A stretch of 64,000 bases of DNA from Coprinellus micaceus (Eukaryota > Basidiomycota > Agaricomycetes > Agaricales > Psathyrellaceae): NCBI GenBank assembly GCA_951394405.1, contig OX596342.1, positions 1,736,001 to 1,800,000 on the forward strand, in the 5' to 3' direction. Of this stretch, positions 25,649-36,248 are shown piece by piece. The notes below the pieces were generated by a model. It did not search any database, had not been told where the DNA came from, and saw nothing but the letters and a program-made list of their open reading frames with translations. Both the position numbers and the translations under genes were made by a program. Within the stretch, counting starts at the first letter, position 1, and the number at the start of each line of letters is the position of its first letter.

Positions 25649-28600
25649 ATGTGCCGCTTCCGAGGCAATTCCGATATCTCTGGACCTGGCGTCCGCGCCG
25701 CCCTCTACGCCCAAAACTTGCTCTGCTTCATCCCCCCCATCTGGGCCATCTGGGATGGCCACGTCTCCGACTACGAGCTCGAGTCTATGGAAAACCATTC
25801 AACAACCAACCTCATCCTCGCCTTCGCCATCCTCATCTCGTGCTTCGTCCAGGCTCTAACCCGCGATTTGACCAACTTCCATGGCAGCATCGTGCTCAGC
25901 ATGAGCTGGATGAACAATACGAACGCTTTCGTTTATTTCATCCTCTACATTCGTTACAAGAGCCAGGAAGGTAAGGGCCACGTCGAGCCGAACTGGTCAG
26001 TGTGGCGGGCGCACATCATCGCTAAGCTTCGATCTGTGTTGTACTTTCCGAAAGGTGAGCTTTCTGCATATTCTGCGCATTTCTGTTTGGTCTGACACTC
26101 CATCTTCAAGCCCTTGTTGTCGGCCAGGTGTCGAGCACGCCCGACACCCAGGACATTGAGAACGCAGCGCTAAAGTCGGAAATACCAGGTGCGCTTCTGT
26201 CCCTTTCATCCCCACCAAACATGGAGCTGAAAGGCAGTCAGAACTTCCAGCGACGAAGGGTGGCGTCAAGGTCATCCTCAAACGCTTTGCCCTCGTCTTG
26301 GGCTCTCTACACCTGACCGTCATGGCCGCCCTTGGGATCTGGCTCTGGAGCAACCCTCGCCAGTTTGGAACATCGGACTCGAGCTGCGCCGTCGACTATG
26401 CCCACGTTGCAGTGCTAGGTGCTCGTGTCCCATTTGGGTCCAATGCGCTGCGCGTATTCTCTCTGGTTATGTATAGTCTCTTCCTTGTGCCAGGGCTCAA
26501 CCTCCTCCTTCCAATGGCCGCCTTCCTAGGGCTAAGCTTCTGGCACCACTCACGGCTGAGCAAAGACAAGCTGCCGACTAAGGACATTGCGCCTGGCCCC
26601 ATTCCACCTCTGTCATCATATTCCCAGATCTTCAGGATGCTGTGCGACAGCTGTTCTCGGTCTTTCCGGTCCCCCGTCTTTCCTGTCTGTGCCGGGCTTG
26701 GCCTACTCCTCATCATCAATGCCATCTTCATCACAGACATTGAGCTCACATTGAGCCGCAACCGGAACCTTCAGGACACCGAAGAAACCCAATGGGGCTT
26801 CGGCCAGATCCTCGCAATGCTTCTCATATTCATTCCACTGCGCGACCTTATCGAGATGATCCTCGCTCGGAGACTACGGCGACAGGAAGAAGAGATTCAG
26901 CAACAGAAGCTGCTAGCGCTTACTGCTGATTGGAAGTCGGCCATTGTCCAGAAGGATGTCCCTGGTCTTCTGAAGCTGGTCACCGAGAGAGGTGCTGATC
27001 CCAATGTTAAAAATGATGGTGAAGTTAGATTTCCACACACTCTTATACACTTCCCTTACACCATTAATAGGTGCGTGGCCTTGTGCCCCAGTGGCCACCA
27101 CAAACTACAGGCTGAGCGGCCTGATCTATATATTAGATGGCTCTACAGCACTTGAAGTCGCAATTCTAAAGAAGAAGTGGGATGCGGTGGCCATACTCAC
27201 TAGTGCAACCCCTTCCAGGGCAGACATTTCGGTTCCGTTCCATGGTAGGTGTGGCGTTTAGACAAAGTCAACACTAATGCAAACATATATAGATGGTCGA
27301 ACTGCCGTAGAGGTAACTGCCTTCTCTCATGGCTGGGAACCCCTCAAGGTGCTTCTCCAGGCAAATGCAGATATCAATGCAAGAAATTCGGGTATGCTCT
27401 CCCACTGACGTAAACTCTTTGAAGCTGAAACCCCTTGGCGAACACTACCAGCTGGTCTCTCTGCCCTTGAGGTTGCCACTGAGAAGAGGGATTGGGGTGT
27501 GATTGAAGGCCTTGTCAACTTGAAGGCCAATTTCAACACCATATTGTCTGGTTAGTATTTTTTCCCCACATATCTTCCAGTTCTACAATTTCATGATGGG
27601 CAGATGGTCGGACATTGCTCGAGCTGGCAACTGAAGGCGGCCAATGGGAGCTTGTGCGACACCTTGTAAGTGCTGGTGCCAACCCCAATGTCCCCCTCCA
27701 AGGTGTGTAAGCAATGTGGCTGGTATTATGGGCTCAGTGTACAAGTGTTGATGGATGTTCAAAAGGTCAATATGGATCGGTGCTTCAGTGGGCTAGCTCC
27801 AAGGGTAGACTTGACATCGCCAGCCTCCTGCTCAAGAAGGGTGCTGACCCCAACATGCAGGGTATGCTGGACCCATTCCACAGTAGTGCCAATTGCGATT
27901 AAATGATCTCCTGTTCTAGGTGGTGAATGTGGATCAGCACTCCAAGCGGCCTGCTACCAGCGCTCCCTTGGCATTGCCAGCCTCCTCCTCAGGAATGGTG
28001 CTGACCTCAACCTACAGAGTATGCTGGGCCCATTCCATGGCAGTGCAGATGGTGACCAATCCCTTGTTCTAGGTGGTGAATATGGATCAGCGCTCCAAGT
28101 GGCCTGCTACAGGGGTTCCCTTGACATTGCCAACCTCCTCCTTGAGAAGGGTGCTGACCCCAATGTGCAGGGTATGCTGGACCCATTCCACAGTGGTACC
28201 AATTGCGATTAATCTCCTGTTCTAGGTGGCAAAAATGGATCAGCACTCCATGAGGCCTGCTACAGGGGTTCCCTTGACATTGCCAACCTCCTCCTTGAGA
28301 AGGGTGCTGACCCCAACATGCAGGGTATGCTGGACCCATTCCACAGTGGTGCCAATTGCAATTAATCTCTTGTCCAAGGTGGTAAATATGGATCAGTGCT
28401 CCAAGTGGCCTGCTATAGGGGTTCCCTTGATATTGCCAACCTCCTCCTCGAGAAGGGTGCTGACCCCAATGTGCAGGGTATCCTGGACCCATAATCATTC
28501 CACAGTGGTGCCAATTTTGATTAATATCCTGTTCTAGGTGGTGAATGTGGATCAGTGCTCCAAGTGGCCTGCTACAATGGTTCACTTGACATCGCCAACC

Positions 28601-29281
28601 TCCTCCTTGATAAGGGTGCTGACCCCAACATGCAGGGTGTGCTGCACCCATTCCACAGTGATCCACATTGTGATTAATGTCCTGTTCTAGGTGGCAAATA
28701 CGGATCAGCACTCCAGGCAGCCTGCCACAAAGGTTTCCTTGGCATTGCCAGCCTCCTCCTTGGGAACGGTGCTGACCTCAACCTGCAGGGTATGCTGTAC
28801 CCATTCCACACAGTGCAGATGTTGACCAATCCCCTGTTCTAGGCGGCAAATATGGAACTGCGCTTCAGGCAGCCTCCTGGAGGGGTTCACCCTCTATTGT
28901 TAAACTCCTTCTCAAGAGGGGTGTGGACCCCAATTTCCAAGGTGAGCTCTGGTGGTGCATGAAGCCTCTCCTTCCATATCTCACTGGCCTTCAGGTGGCT
29001 TCTACAAAACAGCTCTTCACGCAGCCTGTGCCCACACCCACACGGATGTTGTACAAATTCTTCTTCAGCATCATGCAAACCCCAACATCCAAGGTGAGGG
29101 CATCCCACTCCCCCTTTTTCTCAGGTTCTGTGCTTACTCTGTGCTTACTCTAGACTCTAATGGTTGCACACCTCTTCAATACATGATGGCGAGTGAGCCT
29201 CGAAAATGGGCGCGCACAGTGGACTATGGTGCCATTGCTGAATTGCTCCGTCAACATGGAGCGCTTGACACGGATAGTTGA
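25649..29281 (+). CDS. multi-pass membrane protein with C-terminal ankyrin repeat array (copy 1)
   Basis: The function is unknown. The N-terminal half (from MCRFRGNSDISGPGVRAALY) has about seven to eight hydrophobic segments, for example NLILAFAILISCFVQAL, FSLVMYSLFLVPGLNLLLP, GLGLLLIINAIFITDI and ILAMLLIFIPLRDLIEMIL. A basic and Gln-rich linker (RRLRRQEEEIQQQK) leads to about 14 ankyrin repeats. The last is degenerate and ends LLRQHGALDTDS with the stop at 29279-29281. Most repeats occupy one exon of exactly 33 codons with phase-1 introns on both sides, so units can be gained or lost without shifting frame. A membrane anchor plus a recent internal repeat array is reminiscent of sensor or adaptor proteins, but no catalytic or NTPase domain is present. 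The first exon is about 95% identical in protein to the gene at 51.4-54.7 kb. Confidence 0.85.
27766..28941 (+). repeat. tandem array of eight ankyrin exon+intron units
   Basis: Unit starts are at 27766, 27920, 28073, 28226, 28379, 28538, 28691 and 28843, so the period is 152-159 bp. Each unit is a 99-nt exon (GGxxGSxLQxACxxGxLDIAxLLLxxGADPNxQ-like) plus an intron of about 54 nt. Introns from neighbouring units are almost identical (GTATGCTGGACCCATTCCAC...CTGTTCTAG), so whole exon+intron blocks were duplicated recently rather than exons alone. Confidence 0.9.
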
Positions 29282-31246
29282 CCCCACCAGTTGCGGCCAC
29301 CAGACCCACCAGAAAAACGCTTTACTCCCACCACTATACATCCGGGTTGTGCACAATTGGCTTTTATAACAAGGCATCATTGTGCACAACCTGTTGTTAG
29401 TCCTGTGTGGGCCTTGAGGGACTCCACTGGGTGCCATTGTGCACAACGGGCATCTAGTCCTCGTCGCATCAATTATGATGGCATCCCTTACCTTTCCCAA
29501 TGCGGTAGGCAAACTCGTTTGTGATGTGATCAAGTGCAACATCACTACTATTTTGTGTAGATAAAAAACCAAAATTTATGTTGTGGGGTCTTGAAAGCCT
29601 TCCCAGGTGGGCTCAAATAAAATTCATTATTAGAAGCAGTTGTAGCCGGCGTGTGCTAACGTCACCCTACGCCTGTCAATTCGAGGCCCTTGGGCCGAGC
29701 GCGTGATGAGCGGCAGCAAGGAACCCGGGGGCCCCACGTATGTGACTGACGGTCCTAAATCGGGGGCCGTGGGACCCTCCCCGGAGCATCGTGGGGCCCC
29801 CCCGAAGGGAGGGGTGCGATGCGGAGTGGGAGGGAGCTACCCATTTAGGAATGTGGGGGCTGTTGCGAATGAAAAATAGCACATTTACGTCAGTAGTGTC
29901 ACCCCCATGATGGTTTGTTATAACTGGGCGTTGTGCACAATGATGGTTTGTTATAACTGGGCATTGTGCACAATCCGGTTGTCCACCCCTCTTACTCCGC
30001 CAGAGTGGGATCGTGATCAATGGAGTGGCTACAATCATCGTGAAACTCACTTTCACCGCGAGGGACACCGATCTACTCACCCGTACCTGTAGTGGCACTG
30101 GAGGCTAGCGAGGGAGAGGATCAAATGTTGAAAGGGCACGTCCAACTAGCTAGTACACCTGAATTTGTTTGCTTTTAAAACACAGAACATGCATATGGCG
30201 GTTCCTATATCTCCGGAGAATCGGTGTTTCGACAACGACCGAGGCATGAGCCTCTTTGAAGGAGGGGGCAAAGGTGTCGTCGTCGGGCACCACTTGATCC
30301 TCGCATGCCTTCGAAGCCACCGACATTACTGGGAGTACTGTGACGACAGTTTGACCCAACGTATAAATCCTGCTATCGGAAGGCCGTCTGGGGAACGTGT
30401 AGTACGACGGATAAAGATTGAGGCAAGACGGAAGGCGGACCGCGAGGGGTGTACATCTTCAACAGGTCCAAGAGATCCTGGCTTCGTCTGCCCTGTGAAG
30501 ACGGAAGGCACTAGTAACATCGCCAACAACGCGCATACATAAGTCGACCTTATTTACTTACGTGGCGCAGGGCAGACAAGAAGAGTGCCAGTGACTTCGA
30601 GCCTTCTCCCGATCACCCACATTTGTACCGCTCAGGGTACTCCACCAATGGGCGACTTGTGCCAGACACGAATTGCCCAACAGTTGCAGAGCAAGAGGCA
30701 GCGGTCACCCTGTCCCCGCATAAGCGCCTTCTCGCAGCATGGCCGCCATCAATTTCTTGGTGTCTCGCGCTTGCTTCTTGACCGTCATCATCCCTCCGAG
30801 CCCTCCCCTCCAACTTCCTACTGTCTCCACGAGAGCCATAACCTTCTCTCGATGCCTTCACATGAGATCGTCCGGACGGCTAGGTGGACCCGAGGATGTG
30901 ATTATGGGACACAGTCGCTCGAAAGGAACTTTGGTTACGGGAAAGGGCTCGGTTCGCAAAATCTCCTCAGGTGAAGATTGAACATGCGATAGGCTGCGAG
31001 CGTTGTTGGTATGCACCTTCCCAATCTCGGGATACACCATGGCGCCGCCGCCTGTGGCCTCGTTCGTGACGTCACCCGGAGAGGGGGTCCAATACTGTGG
31101 AGGATGTCATCTCCCCCTGTATGGCATGCCCGCCTTATTCCGAGACTGCGGTTGCATGGTTCCTGAGCCCTCTGGCCTCATTAATTCATCCTACGTGCGC
31201 TGAATCTCTACTGCCGGGCTCTTAGACCGATAGCGTAGCTACTCCC
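29282..31246. other. intergenic region holding a MITE-like element
   Basis: A small inverted-repeat element occupies 29342-29978 and is listed separately. From 29979 to 31246 I see only short unconvincing frames and no RNA gene. Confidence 0.5.
29342..29978. mobile_element. MITE-like element with TTGTGCACAA-containing terminal inverted repeats
   Basis: The left end begins CCGGGTTGTGCACAAT and continues with TTATAACAAGGCATCATTGTGCACAAC. The complement of the right end begins CCGGATTGTGCACAAT and continues with TTATAACAAACCATCATTGTGCACAAC. This gives imperfect inverted repeats of about 48 bp around a 637-bp element. The palindrome TTGTGCACAA occurs five times (29347, 29380, 29438, 29931, 29964). 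At the right end a 33-bp unit is tandemly doubled (29908-29940 and 29941-29973). There is no transposase frame, so it is non-autonomous if it is a transposon. I could not see a target-site duplication. Confidence 0.65.
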
Positions 31247-33391
31247 ATGGCCACTGTTATCTTTGACTCTGTCCGCAACGTTTTGAGGCCCCATGTCGGT
31301 TCCGGAGACCAGCAGTATCGGTTATCACTTCTGTTGCTGTTGGGTTTCACCGCCCTCGCACTCCAACCCTTCCTGAAGAAGTATAAGAGGAACCCCCAAG
31401 GCTTGCCCCTTCCCCCAGGTCCGAAGGGAGTTCCAGTCTTCGGGAACCTCTTCCAGATTGCTCAAGGGACACATTCTGGCCCATGGCATATGTACAGGAG
31501 GTGGGCGAAGGAGTATGGTATGTGCGCTCCGGCTTGCTCTCCAAGCCACCGTTCTGACGACGGCGATCGTTAGACTCGGATTTGACCTACGTGGAGGCTA
31601 CGGGACAACCGGTCTTGGTCTTGAACTCTTTGCGAGCTGCTACCGACCTCATGGAACGACGGTCCCCGAACTATTCTGATAGACTCCTTCCTCCTGCCCT
31701 TACAATGTTTGTGCTCTTTGCTACGCTCGCATTAACGCTGTGTGCCAACTCATCCCATCTTACAGGCTGAAATTGGGCCTGGGCTTGACCGGGATGACCT
31801 ACGGCCCCCTATGGAAGTCGAACAGGCGGGCCTTCCACCAATTTTACAACAAGAGTGTAGTGCACAAGTACCACCCAATCATTGAACACCAAACGATGGC
31901 TTTCCTCTGCCGCCTCGCTGCGAATCCCAAGAATTTCATGGAAGATACCAAATAGTAGGCTTTTGCGTATCGCCAAGGGAGATAGCACATATTCATTCTC
32001 CTTCCACAGTCTATTCGGATCGATTATCGTCCAAATTTCGTACGGCCTGAGCGACCCCGTGGCTTACGAGAAGCTGGTAGACGCCGCCGAAACCATCGTT
32101 CGCGGATTCTCAGAGGTTTTGGAGCCGGGTCGGTTCTGGGTGGATATGTTCCCTATCCTCCGCCATGTCCCTGCCTGGTTCCCGGGCGCGGGTTGGAAGA
32201 GGAAGCTTACCGGCATTCAGGAGGTCTGTAAGCGGGTGTGGCAAGGTACCTTCGACGACGCTATGGAGAGAGCGGTGAGTTCGTCGTGCTTCAATTTGAT
32301 TGTAGTGTAATAGCGCGGTCACTTGTGCTTATCACGTTGACAGAGGTTGGGAATCCAAAGCGACTATCCGAGCGTTGCTGGCCGGCTGATCGAAAGGCTT
32401 CCGTCAACCGACGATCCGAGCTACGCATATGAAGAAGCGGTCGCTCGTAATGCGACTTTAGTCGCATATATCGGTGGGTTCTTCCGTCTTTCGTATGCTG
32501 TGGGTGGTGGCGCTGATGAACTTGGTTAGCTGGCGCCGATACGGTACGCATGCATCTCCCTGCTTTCCGGAACCCGGACTAAAGGATGGGCTATCCAGAC
32601 CGTCAGTTCTGCTCATGCGCTTTACATCGCTCTAGTGAACAATCCCGACGTCCAGCGCCGTGCTCAAGAAGAGCTCGATGCCGTTGTGGGGACCTATCGA
32701 CTTCCAAAGCCGTCCGATATCCCTCGTCTGCCGTATATTCGGGCGATAGTTAAGGAACTCGGCCGCTGGTTCACTGTTATTCCCTTGGGTGAGTGACAAC
32801 GATGATACCCCCGCCGTCCAGCCCAGGGTCTCATGCCTCCGCTTAGGCATCCCGCATATCTGCCACGAAGATGACGAGTACCGTGGATATTTCATCCCGA
32901 AAGGGACGATGGTCATGGGGAACAGTTGGTATGACATTCTCCTACGTCTGCGAGGATGTTTGGGCCAACGTACCATCTCATTTGAAGGGCTATCATGCAT
33001 GACACATCCCGCTTCGAGGATCCCCTCGAATTTAAACCAGAGAGGTATCTCACTGAGGATGGTAAGCTTAACCCAGAGATCCTGGACCCGGAGGCGGCGT
33101 CGTTTGGATATGGTCGCCGGATATGCCCCGGCCGCCACCTAAGCAACGAAGGGCTCACTTTTATGACCGCTTCGCTACTATCTGTGTTTAGCGTTGTTCC
33201 GGCGAAGGATGCTAAAGGCGACCCGATCCGTGCGAAGCTGGAGACGGGACCTGGGTTTATTGTGTGAGTCCCTCGATTTGTTGTTTGTTATGACCATAGT
33301 GTTGATTTTGCGATGTAGGACCCCCATGCCGTTTGAAGTTGACATTGTACCGCGTTCGAAGGAGCACATTGCTCTCTTGACGGAGTTTTGA
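31247..33391 (+). CDS. cytochrome P450 monooxygenase (intact)
   Basis: This is a complete P450 of the same group as the other copies. The N-terminus carries an anchor (LSLLLLLGFTALALQPFL) and the hinge RNPQGLPLPPGPKGVPVFGN. Then come DLTYVEATGQPVLVLNS, the C-helix region GPLWKSNRRAFHQFYNK, and FPILRHVPAWFPGAGWKRKL. The I-helix motif AGADTT is partly encoded by a 14-nt micro-exon (32530-32543). The K-helix ExxR lies in AIVKELGRWF. EDDEYRGYFIPKGTMVMGNSW, FKPERYLTEDG and the haem loop FGYGRRICPGRHLS follow, the loop uninterrupted here. The last intron splits GFIV from TPMPFEVDIVPRS, and the protein ends LLTEF. All key residues are present. The substrate is unknown. Confidence 0.93.
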
Positions 33392-33789
33392 GCGCTGTGC
33401 CGTCGTTTATCTTCCAATTTGTGGGAACCTGAGAATGGGCACTGAGCTTTGGGACCCCCCTTTTCCAAGTCTTGTTCGATGGACGTGCGGTCCTTTGTTC
33501 AACGTATCAACCCAGGGAATCAACTACCTGTCCAACCTTTTTTTGTAAATCGCGTTTCCAAGGGGTGCTAAACTAGCGTAAATGCACACCTGCCCTGAGT
33601 TCGCGTTTGCACATCCGAGTCGTGTTTTGGGCGTCTATGTCACCTCCCATTCATTAGATAGGGGCTTGACGTCATCCCCACGTTCCTTCATTCAAATCCA
33701 AATCTTCCTTCCTCGACAGAATCCCACTACCCCGTCTTCTTCTAGTCCGTCATCAAGGCTTGCGCTACACGCCGAAAGAGATGCTCAGG
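33392..33789. other. intergenic region between P450 and LanC-like gene
   Basis: About 400 bp. I see no gene; it holds the 3' flank of the P450 and the promoter of the LanC-like gene. Confidence 0.55.
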
Positions 33790-35495
33790 ATGTCTGCTCC
33801 TCAACCCGAGCGCTACATCCCACTTCCAACAGTCCCGCCCCACGGTATCACCGAATGGCAGAAGGCCTACGAGGATATTCAAGGATGTCTCGTGAGCGCA
33901 GTGCAGAACGTAGAGCGAGAGTATGCGAGGGCGGCAATAAGCTCGCATGATAGCGTGTACGTTGGGCTAGCTGGTGCGTTGACTTTGTGTTCCGCATGTT
34001 GGGCGCTTAAGTTGTATTCACGATCGACAGGCCTTTCGATGATGCAATATGCTCTCGCATCTCGAATTCCTCCTACCAACCGACAACCAAACCAAAGCGA
34101 AAACGTCCTGGATCCTGAACGCCTCCGTCGTCAGGCAGATCGCAATCTATACGGCGTCATACGCCAGAACCACATCCCACCAGCCGTCCAAGACTCGGCC
34201 CATGCGTCGTTCCTTGAGACCCCTATTGGGATAGCGACTCTCCTCCTAGCACGGTGTGTGATGCACACACAGCAGCCATCCGATGGAGAAGATGAACACT
34301 CGTTCAAAGCTTTGAACAAACATTGGGAGGTTTCCGTGCAGCTATTGAACGGGACTATCAGGAAGATTGTGGCCGAGGATGAAGAGGACGCCGCAGCGGG
34401 ATCGGTTGAGGATGGAGGGAGCGAGGTTCTCTATGGCAGAGCGGGCTTCCTGTACGCTTTGCTGTATCTTCGGAAAGTCGTACAGAAGGCGAAGGAGAAA
34501 GGATGTTTCGAGTCGTTGGATGATGATCGGAGGAAAGATATAGAGAGGATTACTAGGGATGCGAGTTTGAAGAAAGTGGTGGATGGGTTGATTAGGAGAG
34601 GAAGAGCCGGAGCGAGGAGATATCGGAGCGATTTAGGGAACTCAGGCACCCAGGCCGAAGATATGCCTCCGTTAATGTGGAGATGGCATGGCAAAGCGTA
34701 TCTAGGAGGTGCCCACGGCGTCTGTGAGTCTCGATCGCGACCGATTACGCACATCGCAGACGCTAATCGTAAATCGTGCCAGTCGGAATATTGCAGATGC
34801 TCCTGAGCTGCCCGAAAGGAGTCGTTGAGGAATACCTCGGGGAAGTTGCAGCCGCGGTACAATGGGTTGTGGCTCGCCAAGACCAGGATGGCAATTGGCC
34901 TACGAAGGCTCCATCGGGACGTGATGTACGATATCCCAATCCTCAAGCTAATGATCTTGTCCAGTGAGTGGGACCTCCCGCCTTCCGAGGCATCTCTTTG
35001 CAACCACATTGACTTTATTGTAGATGGTGCCATGGCGCCCCAGGGGCGGTAATCCTTCTTTCTACGGCTCTCACTCGCGGCACTTCGCCGCACGGTCTGT
35101 TCGAACTCAATTCCGACTTCAAATCTCGGGTCGAGGACGCTATTCGTCGCGGCGCTGACCTCATCTACGAGCGGGGACTCCTGCGCAAAGGACTTGGAAT
35201 CTGTCACGGCGTTGCTGGATCCGTTTACTCCCTCATCTCAGCATCCAACGTGCTTGATTCTAGCAGAGATACTCCATATTTGAAGAAAGCAGTCCATCTC
35301 GCACAGATCGCCTCGCTGGCAGGACAGTTTGTGAAAGACGGTGAAATGGGCACGCCGGACAGGCCATGGAGCTTGTATGAAGGGTTGTCGGGGATGTGCT
35401 GCGCATGGGCAGATGTCCTAGAATGTGCTGGGAAGGCACCAGAGAACAGAATAGGGAGAGCGAGTGGAATGCCTGGGTATGATGATTTACTGTAA
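33790..35495 (+). CDS. LanC-like (LANCL-type) zinc protein
   Basis: This eukaryotic lanthionine-synthetase-C-like protein has a predicted double-toroid alpha fold. Animal LANCL proteins bind zinc and glutathione and add glutathione to dehydroalanine or dehydrobutyrine residues in damaged proteins; the role in fungi is inferred. Motifs seen are SVYVGLAGALTLC, EVLYGRAGFLYALLYL, MWRWHGKAYLGGAHGV, then after the first intron FGILQMLL, DGNWPTKAPSG, and after the second intron QWCHGAPGAVILL. GLGICHGVAGSVYSL and SLYEGLSGMCCAWADVL follow. Cys of WCHG and Cys-His of ICHG match the three zinc ligands. I start at MSAPQPERYIPLP (33790); an in-frame ATG nine bases upstream is an alternative. It sits between two P450s on the same strand. 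I saw no substrate-peptide gene nearby. Confidence 0.88.
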
Positions 35496-36248
35496 GGTAG
35501 TATCATTGGACCGAACCTAATCGAATTGACTACCTTCTGAGCGTCAAATGCCCGAATGGACGTACGACGCGCCCTTGTAAAATGCATCCACCGGAGGCTG
35601 TTCCTCGATCCGAGGCTCCTGACGGAGTAGCTGCAAGGTCCACCGGATTAGCGCCCATGCGGTTCAGGTCAAGCCGGGAAATCAAGCGGACTTTGAACTT
35701 CGCACCTTGTCTCCCGCCGCCATGTCAGGGCTTGGGAAGCGAGTCTCAAGCGGCCAGGAACGCTGCAATGGCATCAGGCCACGAAGTCTAGAATATCTGC
35801 GCGTTTTCTGGACTATAAGCATGCGTGTTGGAATGGGTTGGCGTGTATACTCTCCTCTTCTCCTCACCTTTCGCGTTTGTAAGCCCTGGAGTGTGTTGGA
35901 AATCAATGGTGCGTTCCTCGTTGGTCATCCGCAGTCGTCCCCGTTTGAGTAACTAAAATTCTTGTAGTGCCCATTCTCTCCTTGATGTTGGTCAATTTTA
36001 AGCTTCAAGCATCCTTTCCACGTCAATCCCTGTGAAGCCAGTGCCTCTGTTCAGGTTCTGCATTCAGGAGGATTGGCTGCGTTAGGCATGATTGCATTCT
36101 CAATGTACTGATTCGTGCTCACGTTCATAAGCTGAAACATCAACCACGCATCCCATTTCGACCATTTACAAGACTTTCGATAACCAGAACCTTTCTCATT
36201 CACCATCCATCCCACCAGATTCCCTATTCTTCACCAGTTCGACAGCCA
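35496..36248. other. intergenic region, no gene seen
   Basis: About 750 bp between the LanC-like and P450 genes. Only short frames are present. I looked for a small peptide gene with repeated Ser/Thr/Cys-rich cores and found none. Confidence 0.5.

Noticed and set aside
27766..28941. Regular 153-bp repeats as a CRISPR-like array or satellite
   Set aside because: Each period contains a clean ankyrin exon and a GT-AG intron; it is a coding repeat.
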